Assembly: GCA_964203275.1 (NCBI GenBank)
Contig: CAXNMF010000002.1
Span: forward strand, 248,001-312,000
Length of the DNA stretch: 64,000 nucleotides
Reading direction: 5' to 3'
DNA from: Ga0077527 sp945862135
GTDB taxonomy: Bacteria > Pseudomonadota > Gammaproteobacteria > Burkholderiales > SG8-41
In this document: positions 9,695 to 19,120 of the stretch, one piece after another
Numbering within the stretch: the first letter of the stretch is position 1
Layout: the number at the start of each line of letters is the position of its first letter
The notes under the pieces: generated by a model
Seen by the model: the letters and a program-made list of their open reading frames with translations, nothing else
Told to the model about the DNA's origin: nothing
The model's database searches: none
Program-made: the position numbers and the translations under genes

Positions 9695-10686
9695 TTAGTC
9701 AATCTTGATATTGGCGGCTTTGATTACCAGGGCCCATCGTTTGACTTCTTCTTCGATCATTTTCCTGAATTCATCAGGGCTGCTGGCAATGACATCAAGC
9801 CCCATGGCATCGAAGCGTGCCTCGACGGCTGGTTCTTTCAGGATGCTGCGGATTTCACTGGACAGTTTGTCGGCAACGGGTTTCGGTATCGCTTTTGGGG
9901 CCAGCATGCCCTGCCAGTCAAGAACGGCAATCTCGCCGACACCGGCTTCCTTCATCGTCTGGACATCGGGTAATTGACGTGCACGTTTTTTTGCGGCAAC
10001 AGCCAAGGGACGAAGGCGATTGCTTTTGATATGCGGCAACGCCGAGGTCAGTGACGCAAAGCTCATGGTCACGCTTCCGGCCAACAGGTCGATAATGGCC
10101 GGGCCACCGCCCTTGTAAGCAATGTGCTGGAGTTTGGTGCCGGTCTGCATCGAAAAAAATTCGCCCGCCAGGTGAGGCGCACCACCAATACCCGAAGAAG
10201 CGAATGTCAACTGTCCCGGTTTTTCCTTGGCCTGAGCAACAAGCTCCTTGACGGTGAGGATGGTAGATTTAGAGTTCACCACCAGCACATTGCCCACCGC
10301 TGCGGTCATCGTCAGTTGCGTGAAATCCTTGATGGTGTCGAACGGCACCTTCAGCAGGCTGGATTGACAGCAAAGCGAAGCGATACGATGCCGATGGTGT
10401 ATCCGTCAGACGGTGCCTGTGCGACTGTGCCGGCCCCCAGAATGCCACCGGCGCCCCCCCGATTGTCGATGACAATCTGCTGCCCCCACTTCTCGCCGAG
10501 ACGTTGGCCAATGACGCGTGCGGCGCCGTCACTGCTGCCGCCCGGCGCTGCGGAAACGACAAGCCGAATCGGCCGATTCGGATAATCGGCACCAGCTTTG
10601 ACCGCTTGTGCGGCAGCCAGCTGACTGATGGTGCATGCCAGAAGCGCCAATGCTGAAAGCGACCAGGGATGATTCTTCGTAACCAT
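9695..10686 (-). CDS. Bug/TctC-family periplasmic solute receptor (frameshifted near 10357)
   Basis: The N-terminal part has a signal peptide (MVTKNHPWSLSALALLACT...) and the family start YPNRPIRLVVSAAPGGSSD, reading to SDGYTIGIVSLRFAVNPA. The rest (LLKVPFDTIKDFTQLTM onward) is in the next frame to the stop at 9695. Adding one base near 10357 (a probable short C run) joins them into a normal-length receptor. ATG 10686 is preceded by AAGGAATCAA; a longer upstream frame lacks support. It sits between the GatC-like gene and the asparaginase-like gene, all on the minus strand. The ligand is unknown. Confidence 0.85.
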
Positions 10687-10801
10687 TTGATTCCTTTGAT
10701 AAATTAACAAAATTTTTGAGTAAGGCATTCTGGCAGATTGCAGCATCACCAAACGCACTGTTTACAGAGCAATGTTCTTGCCAGCTTCGGTCAGAACAAG
10801 T

Positions 10802-10999
10802 TCAGGCGAAATCTTCGCGCGGAAATACCGGTGGCAAGGGTTCTACAGCGTCCATTTCTGCACCGAGTTCGGCTTCCATTCGGGCCATGGATGCCAGTAA
10901 AGCCGACGTCCGTAGCATCACATTATCGAGATCAGCATCGGGAATATCGAGGCCTACGGCAGCGGCGAGTGTGCGGGTTTGTTCACGGTTCAGCTTCAT
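10802..10999 (-). CDS. GatC/AtzG-like small partner of the adjacent amidase
   Basis: A 65-residue protein starting MKLNREQTRTLAAAVGLDIP and ending EPLPPVFPREDFA. The helical start and the Pro-rich tail resemble GatC and AtzG-type small subunits, which wrap around a GatA-like amidase and stabilise it. Its ATG overlaps the amidase stop codon (ATGA, 10996-10999), the arrangement expected for a stoichiometric complex. Homology is judged from pattern only; the pairing with the amidase is the stronger evidence. Confidence 0.7.
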   Translation of the reverse strand: MKLNREQTRTLAAAVGLDIPDADLDNVMLRTSALLASMARMEAELGAEMDAVEPLPPVFPREDFA

Positions 11000-12447
11000 G
11001 AGTGCTTGGCTCCTGAATCCAGTTGCAACAGATTGGGGTGTCGGCTGTGCCATGCTGTCGATTGTTCATAAGACTGGGCGATGCGGAACACGGTCGTTTC
11101 AGCAAATGGTTTTGCAGCAATCTGTAGCGATATGGGCAATCCGTTTTTAGTAAATCCCATCGGCAGAGCAAGTGCCGGAATATTGGCCATGCTGAATGGA
11201 TAAGTGCTGATGCGGCGCAGCAGCACCTTCTTCTCCATGGCTTCCTCCGAGTCCACGGTTTCCTTGACGGCTTCGATGAGTCCCGGTGGGTGCAGGTTGG
11301 TCGGGCAGATCAGCGCGTCAACGCCACCCAGAACATCCAGCACCTCGCGCCGTACCAGCGCTCTTCCGCGCATGGCGCGATGGTAGACGGCGGCGGGAAT
11401 CAGGCAGCCAGCAGCCAGCCGTGTGCGGGTGCCGACATCCAGGTCACTCCAGTGTGTGCGCAGCCACTTGCGCAGCATCATCGTCGCGATATCCGAGTCG
11501 GACGTCAGCAACTGCAAGGGCACTGCATATTTTGCTCGGGACAGGGAAACTTCACGAACGGTCGCACCAAGGCTTTCAAAAACGCGAATGGCTTCCCGCA
11601 TCGCTGCAATCACCTCGACATTGGCGCCATCCGGCCAGCTCAATTCGCGAACAACGCCCAGAGTCATGCCGCGTACGCCATCGTTCAGGGTTGCCGGATA
11701 ATCCGGCACCGGCCGTGTGCTTGATAGCGGGTCTTGCGGGTCGTGACCGGCGATGGCCTGAAGAAACAGTGCGTTGTCTTCAACCGTACGGGTCAGTGGT
11801 CCGATGGTGTCGGCCGTCCAGCCGTACATGATGCCGCCTGTTCGACTGACCCGTCCGAATGTCGGGCGCAGACCGACAATGCCGTTCGCAGCCGCCGGGC
11901 TGCGGACCGATCCGCCAGTGTCTTCGCCCAAAGAGCCCGAGGAAAATCCTGCAGCGACCGCAATGCCTGATCCGCTGGAGGATCCGGCCGGGTTGTGCGC
12001 CGGGTTCCACGGGTTTCTCGGCTGGCCATAGGGGAAATCCACGGTGCCGCCCTTGCCGAACTCGTGCAGGTTTTCCTTGCCGATGAGGATGGCGCCGGCT
12101 GCTTTCAGGCGTTGAATCACCGTTGCATCGTGATCCGGTACGTTGTTTGCCAGTACTTTCGAGCCCAGTGTGGTCAGCACATCCTTGGTGTTCAGCTGAT
12201 CCTTTACGCCAAACGGCAATCCGTGAAGCGGGCCACGCCACCGTCCAGCCGCAATCTCGCGTTCGGCAACACCTGCCTCATCCATTGCAGCTTCGCCGCA
12301 AACGGTGATGTAGGCCCGAAGCAACGGATCCCAGCGTTCGATGCGTGCCAGGCAGGCCTGCATCAGTTCCACCGGCGACAGCTTGCGGTCACGAATCAGT
12401 CGTGATTGTTCCGAAGCACTTAACAGGGTCAGTTCGTCTGAAGCCAT
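10996..12447 (-). CDS. GatA/AtzE-like amidase-signature hydrolase
   Basis: Amidase-signature enzyme with Lys82 (FGVKD), Ser156 (AGSSSGS) and Ser180 (GGSVRSPA). At 483 residues it has full family length. The ATG at 12447 (MASDELTLLSA) is preferred to a TTG at 12501. It resembles GatA, but there is no gatB, and its small partner follows with a four-base overlap, as in the AtzE-AtzG amidase of triazine breakdown. It is therefore probably a catabolic amidase complex rather than the tRNA amidotransferase. It is the first gene of a minus-strand cluster amidase - GatC-like - Bug - asparaginase-like - Bug, and is transcribed divergently from another Bug gene. Confidence 0.88.
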   Translation of the reverse strand: MASDELTLLSASEQSRLIRDRKLSPVELMQACLARIERWDPLLRAYITVCGEAAMDEAGVAEREIAAGRWRGPLHGLPFGVKDQLNTKDVLTTLGSKVLANNVPDHDATVIQRLKAAGAILIGKENLHEFGKGGTVDFPYGQPRNPWNPAHNPAGSSSGSGIAVAAGFSSGSLGEDTGGSVRSPAAANGIVGLRPTFGRVSRTGGIMYGWTADTIGPLTRTVEDNALFLQAIAGHDPQDPLSSTRPVPDYPATLNDGVRGMTLGVVRELSWPDGANVEVIAAMREAIRVFESLGATVREVSLSRAKYAVPLQLLTSDSDIATMMLRKWLRTHWSDLDVGTRTRLAAGCLIPAAVYHRAMRGRALVRREVLDVLGGVDALICPTNLHPPGLIEAVKETVDSEEAMEKKVLLRRISTYPFSMANIPALALPMGFTKNGLPISLQIAAKPFAETTVFRIAQSYEQSTAWHSRHPNLLQLDSGAKHS

Positions 12448-12644
12448 TTCTGTTCGATGTCTGTTGGTAAAACCTAATAAACCGGGATGCCGGATGCTCA
12501 ATCAACTTCAGATTAACGTTCAGGTAATGAAGGCGCAAGCCTGATTGATGAGTCATATATCGCGCTTGCTCACCAAGTGGACCAATTGCAGCGATGACGG
12601 AAAATGGCTTATCGTTCGGCCACAAGAAAATTCGAGGAAAAATC

Positions 12645-13616
12645 ATGCAATCCGGTGTTGCTTTATGTGCTGCAGTTGTTCTTGCCAGCAGCAGTTTCTC
12701 TGCGATGGCGCAGCCGGCCTATCCGGTGAAAGCAGTACGAGTGGTTATTCCTTACCCACCCGGTGGCGGCAATGACATCATCGGACGTATCGTCGCTGAT
12801 GATCTTGGCAAAAGACTCGGGCAGCAGATGCTGGTCGATAACCGTCCAGGAGGAAGCACTTCAATCGGTGCGGAAATTGTTGCGCGAGCACCGGCTGACG
12901 GTTACACGCTGTTGATTACCAGTCATACCACATATGCCCTTCTGCCTAACCTGCGGCCCAAACTCGGCTACGACCCGATTCGCGATTTTGAACCGGTTTC
13001 ACTGCTGGCCAAGCAGTCATTTGCACTCGCCGTTCATCCTTCGCTTCCGGTCACTTCAATCAAGCAGGTGATCGCACTGGCCAAGTCACGCCCCGGACAG
13101 ATGACCTTTTCCTCGGCAGGCGCAGGAACCGGCACCCATTTTTCAGGAGAGCAGTTCAAAACGCTGGCGGGTGTGGATATCCTCCATGTGCCCTACAAGG
13201 GCGGCAATACCGCCATGAACGCAGTGCTGAGCGGTGAGACCACCATGACCTTTGGCAGCCTGTCGGCACTGTCGCCCTTTGTCAATGCAAAAAAACTGCG
13301 GGTGATTGCGGTGACCAGCGCCAAACGTTCGCCGCTGGACCCGCGGATTCCAACTATCGCTGAGAGCGGCGTTCCGGGGTACGAGATGACGCCCTGGTAC
13401 GGTCTGGTGACCCCTAAAGGAGCACCGCAGAACGTGTTGAACCGGCTGAATGCGGCGGTGGTCGAGGCAATGCGTGCCAAGGATATGCAGGATCGGATGG
13501 CACGAGTTGGTTATGAGCCTGAAGGCAGCTCACCGCAGCAACTGGCTGAGCACATCAAGGCCGAACTGGCGCGCTATGCGAAACTGATCAAGGTGATCGG
13601 CTTCAGGGAAGAATAA
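12645..13616 (+). CDS. Bug/TctC-family periplasmic solute receptor
   Basis: 323 residues with a signal peptide (cleavage near AMA-QPAYP) and the landmarks YPVKAVRVVIPYPPGGGND, APADGYTLL, VPYKGGNTA and IPTIAESGVPGYE. GAGGAAAAATC before the ATG at 12645 fixes the start. It is divergent from the GatA-like amidase; the 197-base gap between them should hold both promoters. It probably binds a substrate of the neighbouring amidases, which is inference from position. Confidence 0.92.
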   Translation: MQSGVALCAAVVLASSSFSAMAQPAYPVKAVRVVIPYPPGGGNDIIGRIVADDLGKRLGQQMLVDNRPGGSTSIGAEIVARAPADGYTLLITSHTTYALLPNLRPKLGYDPIRDFEPVSLLAKQSFALAVHPSLPVTSIKQVIALAKSRPGQMTFSSAGAGTGTHFSGEQFKTLAGVDILHVPYKGGNTAMNAVLSGETTMTFGSLSALSPFVNAKKLRVIAVTSAKRSPLDPRIPTIAESGVPGYEMTPWYGLVTPKGAPQNVLNRLNAAVVEAMRAKDMQDRMARVGYEPEGSSPQQLAEHIKAELARYAKLIKVIGFREE

Positions 13617-13665
13617 CAGAGGACTTACGCGCGGCAGGCATGCTTCATGCTGCCCGCCCTCTCAA

Positions 13666-13836
13666 TCAGGCAACTTGGGATGAACCCGGCTCGACCGGTG
13701 GTTTGGATTCCTGTTGCTCTTCAACAGGAGAATCCTGCGTGGCATCTTCCGCCTGTTTGCGCAGTTTCTTTTCTTCCTTCTTTTGCTTCTTCGCCAGTTC
13801 ACGCTGCCGTTTGGCAAAACCGTAATTCGGTTTCAT
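13666..13836 (-). CDS. Small conserved-looking basic protein of 56 residues
   Basis: The protein starts MKPNYGFAKRQRELAKKQKK, followed by a Lys/Glu-rich stretch and a Gln/Pro-rich acidic tail ending SSQVA. The start at 13836 has AGGAG nine bases upstream, a strong ribosome site. The charged N-terminus should form a helix. Similar short proteins with the same opening occur in Burkholderiales, but I know no function for them. It lies downstream of pckG, separated from it by a terminator, so it probably has its own promoter. Confidence 0.7.
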   Translation of the reverse strand: MKPNYGFAKRQRELAKKQKKEEKKLRKQAEDATQDSPVEEQQESKPPVEPGSSQVA

Positions 13837-13851
13837 GCACGTTGCTCCTGT

Positions 13852-13892
13852 AGAAAAATAAAACGGCGGCGGCGCAAAAGCGCCGTCGCCGT
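13852..13892 (-). terminator. Rho-independent terminator after pckG
   Basis: Read on the minus strand, a 13-bp GC-rich stem (arms 13863-13875 and 13880-13892, one mismatch) closes a four-base loop and is followed by TTTTATTTTT. Confidence 0.85.
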
Positions 13893-13921
13893 TGTCGCTG
13901 CAACCGGACTGGAGGTGCTGC

Positions 13922-15760
13922 TTATAGTGCCTTCTCCAGCGCTTGCCGCTGTGCGGTCATTTCAGCCGGCAGGCGTGATTTGAGTTTTCCGAAAAGCTCG
14001 TCATGATCCTTGATCTCGGCACGCCAGGCGTCGTGATCGACATGGGTCAGTTCGTCAAATGCCTCACGGCTGAAACTGCTCATGCCGCTCCACTCCATGT
14101 CTTCGTAACGTGGCATGTTGCCGATCGGGGTCTCAGTGGCGCCTGATTTACCTTCGCAGCGCTCGACCACCCATTTCAGCACGCGCATGTTGTCGCCAAA
14201 ACCGGGCCACATGAACTTGCCGTTGGAATCGCGACGGAACCAGTTCACCGCAAAAATCTTTGGCGGCGCTTTCACTTTGGAGCCAACGCTGAGCCAATGC
14301 TTGAAATAATCACCGAAGTGATAGCCGCAGAACGGCAGCATCGCAAACGGGTCACGACGCACCACGCCCACCTTGCCAACGATAGCCGCAGTCGTTTCAG
14401 AGGCCATCGTTGCAGCCAGGTACACGCCGTGTGCCCAATCCTTGGCTTCTGTGACCAGCGGAACAGTGGTCGTGCGACGACCGCCAAACAGGAAGGCGCT
14501 GATCGGTACACCTGCCGGGTTTTCCCAGTCGTCATCCATGCAGGGAATCTGCGACGCATGGACTGTGAAGCGCGAGTTCGGGTGAGCCGCGAGGCGGCCG
14601 CTGTCCGGCGTCCAGGATTTGCCGGTCCAGTCGATCAGGTGCTTCGGCGCTTCCTTGGTCAAACCCTCCCACCACACGTCGCCGTCATCGGTCATCGCGA
14701 CATTGGTAAAAATTGTGTTTTTATGCAGTGCGGCCAGGCAGTTGGCATTGGTCTCGACGGAAGTACCCGGTGCGACGCCAAAAGCCCCGGATTCCGGGTT
14801 GATCGCGTACAGACGACCGTCAGGTCCTGGTTTGATCCAGGCGATATCTTCGCCAATGGTGGTTACTTTCCAACCCTCGAGCGCCTTTGGGGGGACCAGC
14901 ATGGCCAGATTGGTCTTGCCGCAGGCGCTGGGGAAAGCTGCCGCGATGTAGTGTTTTTTTCCACCCGGAGGCTGGATGCCGAGGATCAGCATATGTTCGG
15001 CCAGCCAGCCCTGCTCTTTGGCCATGGTCGAGGCTATGCGCAGCGCAAAACATTTTTTGCCCAGCAGCGCATTGCCGCCATAGCCGCTGCCGAAGGACCA
15101 GATCAGCTTCTCTTCGGGGAAATGGGTAATGAACTTGTGTTCCTTGCTGCTCGGCCAGGGGATGTCCTTCTGGCCCGGCTCCAGCGGCATGCCGACCGAG
15201 TGCAGGCACGGCACAAACTCGCCCTGGTCGCCGAGTATGTCCAGCACCTTGCGGCCGATGCGGGTCATGATGCGCATGCTGGTCACGACATAAGCCGAAT
15301 CCGTCAGTTCCACGCCGATGTGCGCGATGTGCGAACCCAGCGGGCCCATGCTGAACGGAATCACGTACATCGTACGACCGCGCATGCAGCCGTCATACAG
15401 CTTGCTCATGGTCGCCTTCATCTCTTCGGGCGCCATCCAGTTGTTGTTGGGGCCGGCATCGTCCTTGTTTTTGCTGCAAACAAAGGTGCGGTCTTCCATC
15501 CGTGCCACGTCATCAGGGTCCGAACGGGCCAGGAAACAACCCGGGCGTTTTTCCTGGTTCAGCCGGATCAGCGTGCCTGCGGCCACCATTTCGTTGCACA
15601 GGCGGTCGTATTCTTCCTGCGTGCCGTCGCACCAGACAATGCGATCGGGTTTGGTCATTTTGGCGACTTCCGCTACCCAGGCTTTGAGCTTGGCGTGCGT
15701 GACATAGGCCGGAGCGTCCATCGTCGGCGCGATTTGCGCTTTGGTCGCGGGCTGGTTCAT
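13922..15760 (-). CDS. pckG: Phosphoenolpyruvate carboxykinase (GTP)
   Basis: Converts oxaloacetate and GTP to phosphoenolpyruvate, CO2 and GDP, the first committed step of gluconeogenesis. At 612 residues it has the length of the GTP-dependent enzyme. The P-loop-like FPSACGKTN lies at residues 276-284 with the hyper-reactive Cys280. The substrate-binding RPGCFLARSDP and the nucleotide-binding FLFGGRRTTTVPLV are present. The gene stands alone, with a terminator behind it and another upstream belonging to the MFS gene. A gluconeogenic PEPCK fits growth on organic acids, the usual ligands of Bug receptors. Confidence 0.97.
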   Translation of the reverse strand: MNQPATKAQIAPTMDAPAYVTHAKLKAWVAEVAKMTKPDRIVWCDGTQEEYDRLCNEMVAAGTLIRLNQEKRPGCFLARSDPDDVARMEDRTFVCSKNKDDAGPNNNWMAPEEMKATMSKLYDGCMRGRTMYVIPFSMGPLGSHIAHIGVELTDSAYVVTSMRIMTRIGRKVLDILGDQGEFVPCLHSVGMPLEPGQKDIPWPSSKEHKFITHFPEEKLIWSFGSGYGGNALLGKKCFALRIASTMAKEQGWLAEHMLILGIQPPGGKKHYIAAAFPSACGKTNLAMLVPPKALEGWKVTTIGEDIAWIKPGPDGRLYAINPESGAFGVAPGTSVETNANCLAALHKNTIFTNVAMTDDGDVWWEGLTKEAPKHLIDWTGKSWTPDSGRLAAHPNSRFTVHASQIPCMDDDWENPAGVPISAFLFGGRRTTTVPLVTEAKDWAHGVYLAATMASETTAAIVGKVGVVRRDPFAMLPFCGYHFGDYFKHWLSVGSKVKAPPKIFAVNWFRRDSNGKFMWPGFGDNMRVLKWVVERCEGKSGATETPIGNMPRYEDMEWSGMSSFSREAFDELTHVDHDAWRAEIKDHDELFGKLKSRLPAEMTAQRQALEKAL

Positions 15761-15796
15761 CAGAGACTCCTCTTACGGAACACGTTGATTTTTATG

Positions 15797-15840
15797 AAAA
15801 AAACAAAGGCAAAGCGAAATGATCAGGTTTCCGCTCTGCC
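15797..15840 (-). terminator. Rho-independent terminator after the MFS gene
   Basis: On the minus strand the arms GGCAGAGCGGAAA (15828-15840) and TTTCGCTTTGCC (15808-15819) pair over 12 positions with G-T wobbles, followed by TTTGTTTTTTT (15797-15807). Confidence 0.85.
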
Positions 15841-15882
15841 TGTTGAGCCGGGAATTTTACCTTAAAACGCCACAATCCGGCA

Positions 15883-17058
15883 TCAGCTGGCAACCGGGCG
15901 TTTGCCGCCCTTGAGGAAAACGATGGCAAGACCAGTCAGCAACAGGAATGGAACGGCGCCGTAATTCATGATTTCCCAACCGCGTGCTGTAAACAGCCAG
16001 CCCGACGAAGCCGAACTAATGGCCATAGTGATGAATATGGCCATGTCATTGGCGCCCTGCACCTTGGCTTTTTCGGCCGGGGTATGGGTTTCTGTGAGCA
16101 AGGTCGTGCCGCCGAGGTACATGAAGTTCCAGCCCACCCCAACCAGCACCAGGGCGATCCAGAAATGCATGACGTCGACACCGGAAAGGGCAATGGCCAC
16201 GCAGCACAAACTGAGTAATACACCGGTAAACATGATGGTACGTACGCCAAAACGCTTGATCAGCGATCCCGTAAAAAAGGATGGCGCAAACATCGCGATG
16301 ACATGCCATTGGATGACAAACGCGGCGTCACTGAACGGGTGCGCACAGGATTGCATCGCCAGTGGCGTGGCTGTCATCAGCAGGTTCATCACGCCATAAC
16401 CGATCATGCCGCTGAGCACCGCCACGATGAACGCCGGCTGTTGTGCGATTTCACTCAACGGCCGCCCTTGATCTTTCTGCTCTGCCGCCGTCAGCCTCGG
16501 AATGCTCATCATCCGCTGCAGGGTCAGCGCAACAATGCAAAATCCGATCAGCGCCAGATAACTGCCGAGGAATTCCGCAGGCAGGATGTCCTTGGTCATT
16601 TTGCTGGTTTGTGGGCCAAGAATGCCGCCAACCAGCCCGCCTGCCATCACCAGCGAAATCGCCTTGCTCTTGAAATCGATGCTGGCGACATCGGCCGCCG
16701 CAAACCGGTAATACTGTCCGGAGGCGTTATAGATACCCATCACCAGCGTGCCGGCACACAAGGTCCAGAAACTGTGACTGTAGACCGCAAAGCCGCAGAT
16801 CAGCGCGCCGATAATGCCGATCAGGGTGCCAATGGAGAAGCCATTGGCGCGACCGATCCGTCGCATCAATTGAGAGACCGGAATCGTGGTCAGCGCTGCG
16901 CCGACCACATACGCAGTAACCGGCAAGGTGGCCAGCGACTTGTCTTCCGCAAGGGAGAAACCCGCCAAACCATTGATCGAAATGAGGATGGTGTTGTTGG
17001 TAAACAGCAGCGCCTGGGTGGCGCAAAGCAATGCAACGTTGCGATTCTGCTTGATCAA
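15883..17058 (-). CDS. Major facilitator superfamily transporter
   Basis: 391 residues with about twelve hydrophobic segments. The cytoplasmic loop between helices 2 and 3 carries RRIGRANGFSIG, a version of the MFS motif, and the second half has a matching loop (KRFGVRTIMF). The substrate is not predictable. It follows the GST gene by 18 bases on the same strand, so they probably form an operon: an oxidoreductase with a permease. A terminator lies downstream at 15797-15840. Confidence 0.88.
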   Translation of the reverse strand: MIKQNRNVALLCATQALLFTNNTILISINGLAGFSLAEDKSLATLPVTAYVVGAALTTIPVSQLMRRIGRANGFSIGTLIGIIGALICGFAVYSHSFWTLCAGTLVMGIYNASGQYYRFAAADVASIDFKSKAISLVMAGGLVGGILGPQTSKMTKDILPAEFLGSYLALIGFCIVALTLQRMMSIPRLTAAEQKDQGRPLSEIAQQPAFIVAVLSGMIGYGVMNLLMTATPLAMQSCAHPFSDAAFVIQWHVIAMFAPSFFTGSLIKRFGVRTIMFTGVLLSLCCVAIALSGVDVMHFWIALVLVGVGWNFMYLGGTTLLTETHTPAEKAKVQGANDMAIFITMAISSASSGWLFTARGWEIMNYGAVPFLLLTGLAIVFLKGGKRPVAS

Positions 17059-17076
17059 TTCAATGACATCCGCAAT

Positions 17077-17772
17077 TTATCTTTTCTGGAACTGGGTCTT
17101 GCCGAACATGACTTCGCGAGCCTTGTCATCGACCGGGTTGCTGTTCGACTCGTTGGAAAGGACCTGGAGGGCACGTTGAACAGCCGGACGCGCATTGATC
17201 GTTTCAAACCAGCGTTTGGCATTTGGATACTCATCCATGTTGATGCCACGGCTATCGGCACCACGCATCCACGGAAAGATCGCCATGTCGGCAATAGTGT
17301 ATTCGTCACAGGCGACAAAACGGGACTGGGCCAGTTGCTTGTCCAGCACATGGGTAAGCCGGTTGGCTTCGTTGGTATAACGCTCAATTGCGTATTCGAT
17401 CTTGTCCTTGGCGTAGCGCCGGAAGTGGTTGGCTTGGCCGAACATCGGACCCAATCCGCCCATTTGCCACATCAGCCATTGCATGCACGACCATCGCTGT
17501 GCCACATCGTCGGGCAGGAATTTGCCGGTTTTGGAAGCGAGGTACAACAGAATTGCGCCGGATTCAAACAACGACAGTGGCTTGTCGCCGGGACCTTCGG
17601 GGTCAACGATCGCCGGAATGCGATTGTTGGGGCTGATTTTCAGGAATTCCGGCTTGAACTGTTCGCCGGTGCGAATGTTTACGCCATGCACCCGGTAAGG
17701 AAGCCCGGTTTCTTCGAGCATGATATGGATCTTGTGGCCATTCGGCGTAGCCCAGCTGTAAAGCTCAATCAT
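17077..17772 (-). CDS. yfcG: Glutathione S-transferase-like disulfide-bond reductase (YfcG/YghU type)
   Basis: 231 residues with an N-terminal thioredoxin fold and a C-terminal helical domain. The start MIELYSWATPNGHK matches the nu-class enzymes YfcG/YghU. The TPN segment (residues 9-11) supplies the Thr/Asn contacts to glutathione and there is no catalytic Cys or Tyr. The segment SPNNRIPAIVDPEG and the glutathione-contacting ESGAI are present. Members reduce disulfides using two bound glutathiones. It sits upstream of an MFS gene with an 18-base gap. Confidence 0.88.
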   Translation of the reverse strand: MIELYSWATPNGHKIHIMLEETGLPYRVHGVNIRTGEQFKPEFLKISPNNRIPAIVDPEGPGDKPLSLFESGAILLYLASKTGKFLPDDVAQRWSCMQWLMWQMGGLGPMFGQANHFRRYAKDKIEYAIERYTNEANRLTHVLDKQLAQSRFVACDEYTIADMAIFPWMRGADSRGINMDEYPNAKRWFETINARPAVQRALQVLSNESNSNPVDDKAREVMFGKTQFQKR

Positions 17773-17881
17773 GATTCCTCCGGCGCGTGGTTCAGCAATT
17801 GATCAAGTATAGCGCAGGCGGATAACCGCTCTGCCGGCTTCGGCATCGCAGCACTTGCTGTTAATCTAGATCAAACCCGCA

Positions 17882-19111
17882 ATGACACCAATCCGCGATT
17901 TCCTGCTGCCCCCGGGCACATTGCCTGATGCCCGCCTGCTGCTGGCGTCGCGGGCATTGCGCGCTTTCGGTGATGGCTACGTCAGTCTGCTGCTCCCGTA
18001 TTACCTGACACTGCTCGGTTACAGCGCACTGCAGATTGGACTGCTGGTGACAGCCACTTTGCTCGGTTCCGGCCTGATGACTCTGGCCATCGGATTCATC
18101 GCGCATCGCCATTCAACACGCCGACTCTTGCTGGCGGCAAGTGTGTTGATGGCGTTTACTGGGCTCGCCACCGCTTTCATGACCGACTTCTGGCCGCTGG
18201 TCATCATTGCTGCAGTCGGCACGCTGAACCCTGCAGCAAACGACGTCACCCTGTTTTCGCCATTGGAACAAACCCTGCTGGCCCGTGCGACCACGGCGCA
18301 GTCTCGGACCGCACTGTTTGCGCGATACAGCCTGATCGGGGCGCTGGTGGCGGCCATCGGTGCACAGTGCGCAGGCATCCCCGACTTGTTCGCAGTCGGA
18401 GGGCACGTGGACCGCCTGCATGCGGTGCGTGGCATGTTTGTACTGTATGCCCTGCTCGGACTTGCAAGTCTGCTGTTCTACCGCCAATTATCGCCTGCAC
18501 TGGAAGCAGAACAGCATGAGCAGCCGGTGCCTTTGGGTAAGTCGCGGCGCATGGTCTACACCCTGGCCGCCCTGTTCAGCATCGATTCGTTTGCTGGCGG
18601 TTTCGCTGTGCAGTCGCTGCTGGCGCTGTGGTTGCTGCAGCGCTTCGATCTTTCGGTTACCGCCGCGGGAACCATTTTTTTCTGGACAGGATTGCTGACT
18701 GCGTTTTCACATCTGGCCGCAGCCCGTGTGGCGGCTCGCTTCGGTCTGATCAATACCATGGTGTTCACGCATTTGCCTGCCAACGTGTTCCTTATCCTAG
18801 TGCCGTTCATGCCGACGCTGGAAATGGCTTTGCTGTTCCTGTTCCTGCGCAGCGCATTGTCGTCCATGGATGTGCCCGCGAGAACATCTTATGTGATGGC
18901 CGTGGTGTCGCCGGGTGAACGCCCCGCTGCGGCCAGTGTCACAGCGGTGCCGCGCAGCCTCGCCAGCGCGCTGAGTCCGTCCATTGCAGGTGCATTGCTG
19001 GTGGCCAGTCCGTTCGGCTGGCCGCTGGTGATTTGCGGCGCACTGAAGATCGTTTACGACTTGACGTTGCTGCGAATGTTCCGCGGCATCAAGCCGCCTG
19101 AGGAACATTGA
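17882..19111 (+). CDS. Major facilitator superfamily transporter
   Basis: 409 residues with twelve predicted membrane segments. The helix 2-3 loop has the family pattern AHRHSTRRLLL, and the second half starts after the charged loop EQHEQPVPLGKSRRM near residue 215. PARTSYVMAVV near residue 340 resembles the loop before helix 11. The substrate is unknown. The start ATG at 17882 is divergent from the GST gene (17772), leaving about 110 bases for two promoters. It converges with ygfX. Confidence 0.87.
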   Translation: MTPIRDFLLPPGTLPDARLLLASRALRAFGDGYVSLLLPYYLTLLGYSALQIGLLVTATLLGSGLMTLAIGFIAHRHSTRRLLLAASVLMAFTGLATAFMTDFWPLVIIAAVGTLNPAANDVTLFSPLEQTLLARATTAQSRTALFARYSLIGALVAAIGAQCAGIPDLFAVGGHVDRLHAVRGMFVLYALLGLASLLFYRQLSPALEAEQHEQPVPLGKSRRMVYTLAALFSIDSFAGGFAVQSLLALWLLQRFDLSVTAAGTIFFWTGLLTAFSHLAAARVAARFGLINTMVFTHLPANVFLILVPFMPTLEMALLFLFLRSALSSMDVPARTSYVMAVVSPGERPAAASVTAVPRSLASALSPSIAGALLVASPFGWPLVICGALKIVYDLTLLRMFRGIKPPEEH

Positions 19112-19120
19112 TCATTATAT

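Noticed and set aside
13630..13656. Hairpin between the convergent Bug gene and the small basic protein
   Set aside because: The arms pair only with bulges and there is no T run on either strand, so it is not listed as a terminator.
14297..15865. A 522-codon open frame on the plus strand opposite pckG
   Set aside because: It is antisense to a certain gene, has His/Arg-rich composition without family features, and arises from the GC-rich third positions of pckG.
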